Notes under the pieces: generated by a model
Seen by the model: only the letters and a program-made list of their open reading frames with translations
Databases searched by the model: none
What the model was told of the DNA's origin: nothing
Made by a program: the position numbers and the translations under genes
Shown here: positions 17,437 to 26,226 of the stretch, one piece after another
Layout: every line of letters starts with the position of its first letter
Numbering within the stretch: the first letter of the stretch is position 1
DNA from: Polynucleobacter sp. AP-Kolm-20A-A1
Lineage (GTDB): Bacteria; Pseudomonadota; Gammaproteobacteria; Burkholderiales; Burkholderiaceae
DNA: 64,000 bases
Reading direction: 5' to 3'
NCBI RefSeq assembly: GCF_018688315.1
Contig: NZ_CP061315.1
Coordinates: 1,426,001 to 1,490,000, forward strand

Positions 17437-18340
17437 CCAAGCGCCACACCAAGCCCACTGCAGAGCGCATCGTACGCTCGGTAGGCTCTAAACCCACTTC
17501 GTAGACTACTGGCTCACCAGCTTCAGCCATACGCAATGCTTCATCGCTATCTGGCTCACTCATCGGCTCACCCAAGCGCACTCCAAGTGCGCCACTACCG
17601 GCTGCCAAAATCACGGCAGATAAAGAGTCAGACCATTTTTGCGTGAGATAGCGCCATCCATAAACAGCACCTTCAAAGTTACCAACAATCGCAAAGCCCA
17701 TTGCGGTAATACGCGCAGGAATCCAATCGAGTACGTAAAAGAAATGACGTGATGATTCGCTGAGGTTGTAATCACCGCGTTCAGACCAACGTTGAGATGC
17801 AAGATCAGCCAAGCGATAGAGCACAACGCCTGCAGGGCCCATTGGCATCATGAACCAGAACAACACACCGAACACATGGTGGTGTGAACCAATAATGGCA
17901 CGCTCAAGCGCCAATGAAATCACTTCAGCCTCTGTCAAGTTAGCAGTGTCTAGCTCTGGGCCATACCACTCACCAAGGGCAATACGAGCCGCAGGTAAAT
18001 CATGCGCTTCAATTGCTTCATGAACCGCAGTGAATGAATGACTAAATTGACGGAAACCAAAAAACAGATAAGCGATGACTACGTTCCACAAAAAGCCGAG
18101 AACTGGATAGGTCACCATACAGGTGACATACACCATAAACACCAAAAAGGTTGGAAGAACAAAAGCAACCAAGCAGGCCATGCGCGCACCAACCGGGCTC
18201 GCACCATCCTCTGTCTTGCCGCCAAACTCACCGGCAACCCAATCTAACCAGCGGGCACTTAAACGCGCGATCCAATGGTTTGCGGTTACTGGGCGATATT
18301 GCTCAGCAATGAGGGCGAAGAGAATAGAAAAGAAAGTCAT
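17381..18340 (-). CDS. CobD/CbiB-family membrane protein
   Basis: A 319-residue inner-membrane protein with about five membrane segments. FFSILFALIAEQYRPV begins it, and ARIALGEWYGPELDTANLT, then ALERAIIGSHHHVFGVLFWF, resemble CbiB/CobD, which attaches aminopropanol to cobyric acid. No other cobalamin gene is near, and beta-proteobacterial proteins of this group are often just named CobD/CbiB family. An AmpE-like role is the alternative. Its start overlaps the stop of the upstream NUDIX gene (ATGA), suggesting coupling; its end overlaps rsgA. Confidence 0.72.
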   Translation of the reverse strand: MTFFSILFALIAEQYRPVTANHWIARLSARWLDWVAGEFGGKTEDGASPVGARMACLVAFVLPTFLVFMVYVTCMVTYPVLGFLWNVVIAYLFFGFRQFSHSFTAVHEAIEAHDLPAARIALGEWYGPELDTANLTEAEVISLALERAIIGSHHHVFGVLFWFMMPMGPAGVVLYRLADLASQRWSERGDYNLSESSRHFFYVLDWIPARITAMGFAIVGNFEGAVYGWRYLTQKWSDSLSAVILAAGSGALGVRLGEPMSEPDSDEALRMAEAGEPVVYEVGLEPTERTMRSAVGLVWRLVIAWMALLLMLTIALWLG

Positions 18341-19074
18341 ACTTTTAATAAATGATATAGGTTACGTAACATTCCCGCAGTAGCACCCCAAATAAAGCGG
18401 TTCTCATAAGGCATTGAATAAAAACGGCGACCACCCTGCTCACTTTGCCACAATCTCACTTGATGGTTGGCAGGATCCAATAAAAAGCTTAAAGGGACCT
18501 CAAATACATCCGCCACCTCAAACTCGTCTAAGACATATTCTGCCTGAGCTTGGACTAATCCTACTACTGGTGTGACGCTATAGCCAGAAACTGTCAAATA
18601 TTCTGGTAAATGACCAATTACCTCGACCCGCTTTCGGTCCAAACCAATTTCCTCTTCACTCTCCCTTAAGGCGGTGTCATTCGGATTTTGGTCCTCGGGG
18701 TCCATACGCCCGCCAGGGAAACTAATTTGCCCAGCGTGATCACGCAAATGGTTGGTTCTTTGTGTCAGCAGTACTGACAGGCCATCTTCTTTTAATAACA
18801 AAGGAATGAGCACTGCTGCTTTTGTTACTTTGCCAGCAGCCTGACGCTTAGAAATAATGTCTGCAGCAATCACATGACGATTTTCGTCAGTGATTTCTGG
18901 CTGCCACTCTGGTGGAAACTGTAAGCGCGCTTTTAAACCAGCTGGCTCGAGAAATTCTTTTGCCACCCTCTTCTCATGAGCGCACACCTGATGAATCGGG
19001 ATCGCTTGCGCATCAAATCCCGGAGGCGCAGCGACATTGATCGCATTCTCTTCGGGCATTGGATTCTTGGGCAT
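18337..19074 (-). CDS. CoA pyrophosphatase, NUDIX hydrolase (NudL type)
   Basis: A 245-residue NUDIX enzyme. VLLTQRTNHLRDHAGQISFP is the CoA-specific UPF0035-type block just before the Nudix box, which reads GGRMDPED... TALRESEEEIGLD. The box is slightly stretched compared with the standard spacing, as in E. coli NudL, so it is not damaged. Members split CoA and its oxidised forms to 3',5'-ADP and phosphopantetheine. About 80 residues precede the domain, longer than NudL. It is separated from rplS by a terminator and coupled by ATGA to the CobD-like gene. Confidence 0.88.
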   Translation of the reverse strand: MPKNPMPEENAINVAAPPGFDAQAIPIHQVCAHEKRVAKEFLEPAGLKARLQFPPEWQPEITDENRHVIAADIISKRQAAGKVTKAAVLIPLLLKEDGLSVLLTQRTNHLRDHAGQISFPGGRMDPEDQNPNDTALRESEEEIGLDRKRVEVIGHLPEYLTVSGYSVTPVVGLVQAQAEYVLDEFEVADVFEVPLSFLLDPANHQVRLWQSEQGGRRFYSMPYENRFIWGATAGMLRNLYHLLKV

Positions 19075-19093
19075 GTTTATATTCTAAGGCAAC

Positions 19094-19118
19094 AAAAAAG
19101 GCGACCTAGGCCGCCTTT
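19094..19118 (-). terminator. Terminator of the rpsP operon
   Basis: Read on the minus strand, AAAGGCG and CGCCTTT form a stem around an eight-base loop and are followed by a U-run. It lies just past rplS and before the NUDIX gene. Confidence 0.8.
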
Positions 19119-19139
19119 CTGTTTGCATCAAAGCAGCGA

Positions 19140-19535
19140 TTACTCAGCAGCTACAGCGGCTGTTGGTTTTACACGTGCTTGAAGCTTTTCTTTAATACGT
19201 GCTGACTTACCAGAACGATCACGCAAGTAGTACAACTTCGCGCGACGTACATCACCGCGACGCTTCACTTCAACGCTAGCGATCAATGGTGAGTATGTTT
19301 GGAAAGTACGCTCAACGCCTTCACCAGAAGAAATCTTACGCACGATAAAGCTGGAATTGAGTCCGCGATTACGCTTGGCAATCACAACGCCTTCAAAGGC
19401 CTGGGTACGCTTACGTGTACCTTCAACAACGTTAACGCTAACTACTACTGTGTCGCCAGGAGCAAAGCTTGGCAATACTTTGTTAGCACTTAAGCGAGCA
19501 ATTTCTTCTTGCTCAATTTTTTCAATTAAATTCAT
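19140..19535 (-). CDS. rplS: 50S ribosomal protein L19
   Basis: A 131-residue ribosomal protein that sits at the interface of the two subunits. [20 protein letters not shown] and [13 protein letters not shown] are highly conserved L19 blocks, and the tail is basic ([19 protein letters not shown]). It has about 15 residues more than E. coli L19 at the C-terminus ([12 protein letters not shown]). It is last in rpsP-rimM-trmD-rplS, with 137 bases before it after trmD. That is long for this window and may hold a separate promoter, though I cannot point to one. Confidence 0.96.
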   Translation of the reverse strand: MNLIEKIEQEEIARLSANKVLPSFAPGDTVVVSVNVVEGTRKRTQAFEGVVIAKRNRGLNSSFIVRKISSGEGVERTFQTYSPLIASVEVKRRGDVRRAKLYYLRDRSGKSARIKEKLQARVKPTAAVAAE

Positions 19536-19672
19536 TTTTAATCCTTAAACATCTTATTAGCGTTTAATCCCGAGATATAAATCAACGGACCTAACAGAGG
19601 ATGCAGTTAAAACAATTTCACTAAACCAAAAAATCAAACCACCTAATCACTACCGCACACTACGAAGAGTAT

Positions 19673-20419
19673 TTACAGCGAGCGAAGAAATTGTTCATCT
19701 TCTCGGGTTAGCAACCCTTTGGCTCTAGCCGATTCAATTAAGTCCGGCCTCAACCTCAACGTCAGCTCTAAAGACTTCTGCCGACGCCAATCCGCTATTT
19801 TAGCGTGATGTCCGCCTAAAAGCACGTCCGGGACGGATAAATTTTCATATATTTCGGGGCGAGTGTAGTGCGGATAGTCCAAAAGGCCATTCATAAAGCT
19901 ATCCTGGGTGGCAGATTCGCCATCTCCTAGGGCGCCTGGAATAAGCCTAATCACCGCATCCATCATTGCCATTGCGGGGATTTCACCCCCAGAAAGCACA
20001 AAATCCCCTATAGAAAGCTGTAAATCGACATTTCGATCGACAAAACGCTGGTCTACAGCCTCATACCGCCCACAAATAAAGCTTAAATTGCCGTAATTGA
20101 GGATATCTGTAGCTATCTTCTGAGAAAAGCGCTCTCCCTGTGGGGCTAGCAAGCAAATTGGTCCACTTTTAACGCCTGCCGCATCATGGGAGGCTCTAAT
20201 TCCTGCAACGGTATCTTCCAGCGGTTTAGCCATCATCACCATACCGGGGCCGCCGCCATACGCCCGATCATCTACCGTTTTGCGGGGATCAGAGCAAAAG
20301 TCTCGAGGATTCCAAAGGTGAACGCTAGCCAATGATTGTTCACATGCGCGCCCTGTGATACCCCACTGCGTGAGAGCAGAGAACATTTCAGGAAATAGAG
20401 TCACCACATCAAAGCGCAT
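19673..20419 (-). CDS. trmD: tRNA (guanine37-N1)-methyltransferase
   Basis: A 248-residue SPOUT methyltransferase that makes m1G37 next to the anticodon and so prevents +1 frameshifting. MRFDVVTLFPEMF is the canonical start. DRAYGGGPGMVMMAKPL and IGDFVLSGGEIPAM form parts of the trefoil-knot S-adenosylmethionine site. Full length. It lies in the conserved order rpsP-rimM-trmD-rplS, 25 bases after rimM. Confidence 0.96.
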   Translation of the reverse strand: MRFDVVTLFPEMFSALTQWGITGRACEQSLASVHLWNPRDFCSDPRKTVDDRAYGGGPGMVMMAKPLEDTVAGIRASHDAAGVKSGPICLLAPQGERFSQKIATDILNYGNLSFICGRYEAVDQRFVDRNVDLQLSIGDFVLSGGEIPAMAMMDAVIRLIPGALGDGESATQDSFMNGLLDYPHYTRPEIYENLSVPDVLLGGHHAKIADWRRQKSLELTLRLRPDLIESARAKGLLTREDEQFLRSL

Positions 20420-20444
20420 ATCAGTCTCGATTTATCTTTGAGCT

Positions 20445-21011
20445 TTACTGCCAGTCAGACTGCCAGTCCAGGCTAATGGTTTTATTTGGCAAATCGACGT
20501 TTTGCACAACCTCTTTGACAAATGGCACCAAGTATTTAATTTCTTTTGACTCGGAAGTGCCAATCGCAATGACGCCATGCGCACCATGTTCAGTAACGTC
20601 AATCACCTCACCAAGAACTTCGTCTTGCAGATTGATTGCTTTGCACCCAATAAGATCAACCCAGTAATAAGAATCGGCATCCGCCTTCGGGAATGCATCG
20701 CGCGTCACCAAAATGCGCGCACCTTTTAAAGCAAGCGCTTGATCACGATCATTCACGCCATCTAATGCAATTACTACATTGCCGCTATGCATTTTGGCGC
20801 TCTTGACTTTATATTGCGTAAGAGAAGCCTCTTCATGCGACGCAGAAACGCCAGCAGCCCGACGTGGAATTAGGGAAAGCCAAACATTCTTAGAAGATAA
20901 AAGTGCAACGGGTTCTGATGAGTGAGGTCTAACCTTCACTTGCCCTTGCAAACCTTGCGCCTCAGAGATGGCGCCAAGCTCAATCAAATCATTTAGGGAA
21001 GGCGTGCTCAT
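20445..21011 (-). CDS. rimM: 16S rRNA processing protein RimM
   Basis: A 188-residue 30S maturation factor that binds S19. The N-terminal domain starts LIELGAISEAQGLQGQVKV; the PRC-barrel follows with DSYYWVDLIGCKAIN and ends near YLVPFVKEVVQ. It is the second gene of the S16 operon. A long hairpin between rpsP and this gene may lower its expression relative to rpsP. Confidence 0.94.
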   Translation of the reverse strand: MSTPSLNDLIELGAISEAQGLQGQVKVRPHSSEPVALLSSKNVWLSLIPRRAAGVSASHEEASLTQYKVKSAKMHSGNVVIALDGVNDRDQALALKGARILVTRDAFPKADADSYYWVDLIGCKAINLQDEVLGEVIDVTEHGAHGVIAIGTSESKEIKYLVPFVKEVVQNVDLPNKTISLDWQSDWQ

Positions 21012-21060
21012 TTGTAAGACACCTTATTTTCCCGAAATAGAACTACTGATAAATCCTGCC

Positions 21061-21095
21061 ACTAAAAACTTCATCGCAAAGATGAAGTTTTTAGT
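21061..21095 (-). promoter_or_regulatory. Long hairpin between rpsP and rimM
   Basis: A perfect 15-base-pair stem (21061-21075 with 21081-21095) and a five-base loop, with AAGTTTTTAG on the 3' arm. It resembles an intrinsic terminator or RNA-processing hairpin within an operon, ten bases after the rpsP stop. It could reduce read-through into rimM and trmD or protect the rpsP mRNA end. Confidence 0.7.
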
Positions 21096-21104
21096 AAATG
21101 AATA

Positions 21105-21350
21105 TTAAACAGCTGGATTGTTTTTGATCAAACGAACAACGGTTGGTGATACTTGCGCACCAACACCAGTCCAGTAAGTCAAACGATCTTGAGCAATACG
21201 CATTGCTTGCTCAGATGCAGCTGCTTGTGGATTGAAGTAACCAATACGCTCGATAAAGTTCGAGTCACGACGGTTGCGCTTATCAGTAGCAACGATGCTG
21301 TAAAAAGGGCGCTTCTTAGAACCGCCGCGTGCCAGTCGAATGACGACCAT
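21105..21350 (-). CDS. rpsP: 30S ribosomal protein S16
   Basis: An 81-residue ribosomal protein needed for 30S assembly. [20 protein letters not shown] is the S16 signature, followed by [14 protein letters not shown]. Normal length. It leads the rpsP-rimM-trmD-rplS operon. The 224-base space up to the divergent lipoprotein gene should hold the operon promoter. A hairpin follows the stop codon. Confidence 0.97.
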   Translation of the reverse strand: MVVIRLARGGSKKRPFYSIVATDKRNRRDSNFIERIGYFNPQAAASEQAMRIAQDRLTYWTGVGAQVSPTVVRLIKNNPAV

Positions 21351-21574
21351 ACTTATTCCTTAAAATCTAAAATGAAAACAGGTTGATTACAACCCAATGA
21401 AATTTCTACAAAAAACTTTGGGCTCCAGCTCACCAACTAAATGTACGGTAGAGCGGAAAACCTCATATTCTAGACGAAAACCCCTACTTCTTCCACCTAT
21501 TTAAGAGCCCAAGACAGTAGAATAGGCCTGATAAATTCATAAAAAATACATATAAAACAACACTTTACGTAATT

Positions 21575-22099
21575 ATGCCCCTTAAATTAGCGACTCCTCA
21601 TCCATCCAGAAACCCCTTAAATAGTCTATTTTTGATAGTTTCTGGCCTATCACTTGGGCTTTTAACCGCCTGCGCTAACGTCATTCCTCCATGTAACGCA
21701 AAAACCAGTCCTCCGAGTGCCGAGCTACGTAACACCAAGTGGGAGCTTACGCGCTGGAACCTGGCCCCTAACAGCAATGGCGAGGTGCGCACACGTCAGA
21801 TCCCTCAGGGAGAGGCCAGCAACCCCATCCAGGTTGTTTTTGACGCTAATGGCCAGCGAGTGAGTGGCTCCACTGGCTGCAATCGCTTTACCGCCTCACT
21901 TGACGAAGATTCTCGCGGCTTTACGCTCAAGCAAATCGCCGCCACAAAAATGGCCTGTACCCCACAACGCATGGAGTTGGAAAATGATTTCTTGTATGAG
22001 CTGAATGACTACCGCAGCATTGTGCGTAATGGCGATCAACTACTCATGATTGGTGCTGATCGCGAAGTCCTCAGCTTTACTCAACGCCCTAACAAATAA
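21575..22099 (+). CDS. META-domain (HslJ-like) lipoprotein
   Basis: A 174-residue envelope protein. A charged start is followed by a hydrophobic stretch ending in the lipobox LLTAC, so the mature protein is probably lipid-anchored at Cys near residue 33. After that, LRNTKWELTRWNLAP and GSTGCNRFTASLDEDS are META/HslJ hallmarks, with KMACTPQRMELENDF toward the end. HslJ-like proteins are linked to heat stress and novobiocin resistance in E. coli, but biochemical function is unclear. It is divergent from rpsP. Confidence 0.82.
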   Translation: MPLKLATPHPSRNPLNSLFLIVSGLSLGLLTACANVIPPCNAKTSPPSAELRNTKWELTRWNLAPNSNGEVRTRQIPQGEASNPIQVVFDANGQRVSGSTGCNRFTASLDEDSRGFTLKQIAATKMACTPQRMELENDFLYELNDYRSIVRNGDQLLMIGADREVLSFTQRPNK

Positions 22100-22139
22100 A
22101 GAATTAAAGTAACCTATCATTTAATAGCCAGAAAGATTC

Positions 22140-22586
22140 ATGAAAAAGTCCAAACTCATTTTTTGCGCGCTCGGATTATTTTTTCCAGGCAGTGGCCTGA
22201 ATTGTTTTTATTTACAGGGCCTAAAATCATTTTGGGCTTGGGTGCAATTATTTGCATTGATCGGTGGTCTTGCTGGCTGGACTATTTTGAAAGCAGCCCA
22301 CTTTCATTCGGCGCCAGGCTGGGTATTAATTACCTTTGGCTTTATCGCGATTGAAGCCAGCTGGCTCACTACGATTGCCTTTGGTCTACGCCCAGACGAT
22401 AAATGGGATGCGCAATTTAATCCTGGCATCGAAGAACAACGTCGCACACGCTCTGGCTGGCCAGTCATCTTGACCGTGATTTTCTCGCTAGTCTTTGGCG
22501 CCGGTGTCATGATGACATTCCTAGCGGTTTCGTTTGAGCAATTCTTTATCTCTCAGATTTATGAAGCAAAAAAGCTATCCCAATAA
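22140..22586 (+). CDS. Uncharacterised small membrane protein
   Basis: A 148-residue membrane protein with about four hydrophobic segments: residues 5-20, 30-50, 60-85 and 108-130. The opening CALGLFFPGSGLNCFYLQG is reminiscent of TM2-type proteins (Pro-Gly-x-Gly before a membrane hairpin), but I cannot assign it firmly. A charged loop, LRPDDKWDAQFNPG, separates the last two segments. It follows the lipoprotein gene by 40 bases and ends at two successive hairpins. Function unknown. Confidence 0.62.
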   Translation: MKKSKLIFCALGLFFPGSGLNCFYLQGLKSFWAWVQLFALIGGLAGWTILKAAHFHSAPGWVLITFGFIAIEASWLTTIAFGLRPDDKWDAQFNPGIEEQRRTRSGWPVILTVIFSLVFGAGVMMTFLAVSFEQFFISQIYEAKKLSQ

Positions 22587-22611
22587 TTGCAGATAGCTTA
22601 TCTTTTCGAAG

Positions 22612-22635
22612 ACCGCTCGTTGGAGCGGTTTTTTT
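22612..22635 (+). terminator. Rho-independent terminator
   Basis: ACCGCTC, loop GTTG, GAGCGGT followed by seven T. A second weaker stem (AAGCTATC at 22572 with GATAGCTT at 22592) lies just upstream, over the stop codon. Confidence 0.85.
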
Positions 22636-22640
22636 ACGCC

Positions 22641-24428
22641 CTAGAACTGCTCGGCTTCTAGCGCATTCGTTGAGTGACCGCTTTCTACAATAGATGTAGC
22701 TAGCGCTTGCGCTTGCGGCATTAAATTCTCCGCAAAGAAACGGGCTGTTGCAATCTTGGCGCCATAAAAAGCAGGATCACTATCACGCAAGCGCTCAGCA
22801 GCAAGTAATGCACGAGCCATTTGCCAGCCACCCAATACCAAGCCAGATAGACGCAAATAAGCAAAACTACCTGCATACACCGCCTTTACATCTGTCTTTG
22901 CATTCGCAACGATGTAGCCTACAGCCTCATCAAACGCAGCACGTGCCGCACTAAGCTGCTTCAGAACTGCTTTGGCATCTGCTGAACCGCTAGCAGCTAA
23001 TGCCTTTTCAGTTTCGGCAATTTTCTGACCAAATACTTTAGCGGTAGCGCCACCATCACGTACAGTTTTTCTGCCGACCAAGTCATTCGCCTGAATGGCA
23101 GTCGTACCTTCGTAGATTGTCAAAATGCGAGCATCGCGATAGTGTTGTGCAGCGCCAGTCTCTTCGATGAAACCCATACCGCCGTGCACTTGTACACCAA
23201 GGCTTGCAACTTCAATCGACATTTCTGTAGAGAAGCCCTTCACAATCGGCACTAAGAACTCATAAATAGCTTGATTGGCCTTGCGCTCTGCTTCATCTGG
23301 TGCGGCGTGTTGGGCATCGTAAGCAGCTGCAGCGCAATAAGCCAATGCACGTGAGGCCTCAATATAAGCACGCATAGTCATCAACATACGCTTTACATCT
23401 GGCTGATGGATGATGGCTACTGGACCAGGTGAGCCTGCTAAGTCACGACTCTGAACACGGTCCTTGGCGTACTGCACAGCCTTTTGATAAGAGCGCTCTG
23501 CAACCGCAATACCCTGCATACCCACGGCAAAGCGGGCAGCATTCATCATTACAAACATGTACTCTAGGCCGCGATTTTCCTCGCCAACCAAATATCCAAT
23601 GGCGCCACCATGATCGCCAAATTGCAAGACGGCCGTCGGGCTAGCTTTAATACCAAGCTTATGTTCAATGGACACGCAATGCACATCATTGCGTTCGCCT
23701 AAAGAGCCATCGGCATTTACTAAGAATTTAGGAACAACAAATAATGAAATCCCCTTGACACCCTCTGGCGCATCAGGCGTTCTAGCCAACACTAAATGGA
23801 CAATGTTCTTTGCCATATCGTGTTCGCCATAAGTAATGTAGATCTTGGTGCCAAAGATTTTGTAAGTTCCGTCACCTTCTGGCACAGCACGTGCCCGCAC
23901 CATGGATAAATCGGAACCAGCCTGCGGCTCAGTCAAGCACATGGATCCAGTCCACTCGCCTGAAATCATATTTGGTACAAAGCGCTCTTGCAGTTCTGGG
24001 CTAGCAGCAGTCAGAAGCGCCTCAATCGCACCGTCTGTGAGCATTGGGCACAAAGCAAATGACAAACTAGCGGAGTGAACCATTTCAAAACAAGCGGTTG
24101 CAATTAACTTTGGCAAGCCTTGTCCGCCAAACTCGGCAGGATGTATAACGCCCTGCCAGCCAGCGGCAGCAAACTGCTCAAATGCCTCTTTAAAACCAGG
24201 AGTTGTCGTAACAACGCCATCCTTAAAAGAGCTAGGGTTTTGGTCGCCCGGCCAATTGAGAGGTGCCACTACATCTTGATTGAACTTTGCAGACTCCTCC
24301 AGAATTGCTGGCGCCAAATCTACATCGGCGCCTGCGTCTGCGTATGAGGGATAAGCCACGACATCAGATAGCCCCGCTAGTTCGTTCATAACAAACAGCA
24401 TGTCTTTAACGGGGGCTACGTATGGCAT
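22641..24428 (-). CDS. Acyl-CoA dehydrogenase with C-terminal extension domain
   Basis: A 595-residue FAD enzyme of fatty-acid or related beta-oxidation. GEWTGSMCLTEPQAGSDLS is the conserved FAD/substrate block. GMGFIEETGAAQHYRDARIL followed by YEGTTAIQANDLVGRK contains the catalytic glutamate. The extra C-terminal 130 residues (KALAASGSADAKAVLKQLS onward) match the acyl-CoA dehydrogenase C-terminal domain of long proteobacterial members. It follows etfBA on the same strand, which supplies its electron acceptor. Chain-length preference unknown. Confidence 0.9.
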   Translation of the reverse strand: MPYVAPVKDMLFVMNELAGLSDVVAYPSYADAGADVDLAPAILEESAKFNQDVVAPLNWPGDQNPSSFKDGVVTTTPGFKEAFEQFAAAGWQGVIHPAEFGGQGLPKLIATACFEMVHSASLSFALCPMLTDGAIEALLTAASPELQERFVPNMISGEWTGSMCLTEPQAGSDLSMVRARAVPEGDGTYKIFGTKIYITYGEHDMAKNIVHLVLARTPDAPEGVKGISLFVVPKFLVNADGSLGERNDVHCVSIEHKLGIKASPTAVLQFGDHGGAIGYLVGEENRGLEYMFVMMNAARFAVGMQGIAVAERSYQKAVQYAKDRVQSRDLAGSPGPVAIIHQPDVKRMLMTMRAYIEASRALAYCAAAAYDAQHAAPDEAERKANQAIYEFLVPIVKGFSTEMSIEVASLGVQVHGGMGFIEETGAAQHYRDARILTIYEGTTAIQANDLVGRKTVRDGGATAKVFGQKIAETEKALAASGSADAKAVLKQLSAARAAFDEAVGYIVANAKTDVKAVYAGSFAYLRLSGLVLGGWQMARALLAAERLRDSDPAFYGAKIATARFFAENLMPQAQALATSIVESGHSTNALEAEQF

Positions 24429-24485
24429 TACAACTCCTCTTTAATCAATTCTCGACTAACGAATTTCAAACAATGAATTTGCGAT

Positions 24486-25421
24486 TTAACCTAAGGCTTT
24501 GGTTAACTCTGGTACTGCAGTATTGAGATCAGCGACTAAACCATAATCTGCCACGCCAAAGATTGGCGCTTCTGGATCTTTATTAATTGCCACGATTACT
24601 TTTGAATCCTTCATACCCGCCAAGTGCTGAATAGCGCCAGAGATACCTACTGCGATATAAAGCTGTGGCGCAACAATCTTGCCGGTTTGCCCAACCTGAT
24701 AATCATTTGGAACATAACCAGCATCTACCGCTGCACGTGAGGCGCCCAGAGCAGCGCCCAGCTTATCGGCCAACGGTGTGATCAATTCTTGATACTTTTC
24801 ACCTGACCCCAGACCACGACCGCCAGATACGATGATCTTGGCAGCAGTCAATTCTGGACGATCAGACTTTGTGAGTTCGCGCCCAACAAAAGAGGATGAG
24901 GCTTTGCTGTCAGTTGCAGTCGCTTTTTCAACAGCCGCTGAACCACCAGTAGCAGCTACCGGATCAAAACCAGTAGTACGCACAGTGATCACTTTTACTG
25001 GGTCGGCAGACTGAACGGTGGCAATCGCATTTCCTGCATAGATCGGACGCTCAAATGTATCTGGAGAAACTACTTTGGTAATGTCAGATAACTGCGCAAC
25101 ATCCAACTTAGCAGCGACACGTGGCAATACATTCTTACCGTTCGCAGTTGCAGGTGCCAAGATATGGCTGTAGCCGTTAGCAATAGAGAGGATCTGCGCT
25201 GCCAAAGGCTCAGCTAATTGATCAGCTAAATTAGCTGCGTCAATTTGAATGACCTTGCGTACACCTGCAATTTTCGCAGCAGCTTGAGCAGCCGCATCAG
25301 ATTGATTACCAGCAACCAAAATATCTACCTCTGGAGAGCACTGCAAAGCAGCCGCTACCGCATTGAGGGTTGCCGCTTTTAAAGATTGATTGTCGTGTTC
25401 AGCAATAACAAGTGCGGCCAT
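24486..25421 (-). CDS. etfA: Electron transfer flavoprotein subunit alpha
   Basis: A 311-residue FAD-binding subunit. The C-terminal signature is [17 protein letters not shown] and then [17 protein letters not shown], with [18 protein letters not shown] binding FAD. It takes electrons from acyl-CoA dehydrogenases to ETF-quinone reductase. Its ATG directly follows the etfB stop (TAAATG), so the pair is co-translated. Confidence 0.95.
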   Translation of the reverse strand: MAALVIAEHDNQSLKAATLNAVAAALQCSPEVDILVAGNQSDAAAQAAAKIAGVRKVIQIDAANLADQLAEPLAAQILSIANGYSHILAPATANGKNVLPRVAAKLDVAQLSDITKVVSPDTFERPIYAGNAIATVQSADPVKVITVRTTGFDPVAATGGSAAVEKATATDSKASSSFVGRELTKSDRPELTAAKIIVSGGRGLGSGEKYQELITPLADKLGAALGASRAAVDAGYVPNDYQVGQTGKIVAPQLYIAVGISGAIQHLAGMKDSKVIVAINKDPEAPIFGVADYGLVADLNTAVPELTKALG

Positions 25422-26171
25422 TTAGATCACCTTCGCTTCATTTTTGAGTTTTTCTACAAGGGCTGCTACATCAGCAACCATCACGCCAGCAGAACGCTTA
25501 GGCGGCTCTTCTACTTTGAGTGTTTTGAGACGCGGGGCAATATCAACACCCAAGTCTTCAGGCTTGACGATATCAATCGCCTTCTTCTTGGCTTTCATGA
25601 TGTTTGGCAAGGTCACATAACGTGGCTCGTTCAAACGCAAGTCAGTTGTAATAACGGCTGGCAAAGATAGGGCAATGGTTTCCAATCCACCATCGACTTC
25701 ACGAGTGACAGTAGCTTTACCATCCGCCACCACCACTTTAGATGCAAAGGTTGCCTGTGGAATATCCATCAAGCTTGCCAACATCTGGCCCGTTTGATTA
25801 CTGTCGTCATCAATTGCTTGCTTACCAAGAATAATGATTTGCGCTTGCTCTTTCTCAGAAAGTGCTTTAAGAATCTTGGCTACTGCTAAAGGCTGCAGTT
25901 CAGCATCAGTTTCAACGAGGATAGCGCGGTCTGCGCCAATAGCTAATGCAGTGCGAAGTGTTTCTTGGCACTGTGTTGCACCAGCCGTAACCACAACTAC
26001 TTCAGTTGCAGTGCCCGCTTCCTTTAAACGCACTGCCTCTTCCACGGCAATCTCATCAAAAGGGTTCATACTCATCTTGACGTTAGCAAGATCAACACCA
26101 GAGTTATCTGATTTCACCCGAATTTTGACGTTGTAATCAACAACGCGCTTTACTGCTACTAAGATTTTCAT
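25422..26171 (-). CDS. etfB: Electron transfer flavoprotein subunit beta
   Basis: A 249-residue AMP-binding subunit. [19 protein letters not shown] begins the protein, and [20 protein letters not shown] and [18 protein letters not shown] are family blocks. It pairs with EtfA to carry electrons from several dehydrogenases. It is the first of the compact etfB-etfA-acyl-CoA dehydrogenase run and abuts etfA without a gap. Confidence 0.95.
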   Translation of the reverse strand: MKILVAVKRVVDYNVKIRVKSDNSGVDLANVKMSMNPFDEIAVEEAVRLKEAGTATEVVVVTAGATQCQETLRTALAIGADRAILVETDAELQPLAVAKILKALSEKEQAQIIILGKQAIDDDSNQTGQMLASLMDIPQATFASKVVVADGKATVTREVDGGLETIALSLPAVITTDLRLNEPRYVTLPNIMKAKKKAIDIVKPEDLGVDIAPRLKTLKVEEPPKRSAGVMVADVAALVEKLKNEAKVI

Positions 26172-26226
26172 TTGGAATTCTCAATAATGGTTAATGATCT
26201 ATTTTATCCGGCCTGATACCTAATTC

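Noticed and set aside
18690..18770. Broken Nudix box
   Set aside because: The extra residues match the arrangement of E. coli NudL-type CoA pyrophosphatases.
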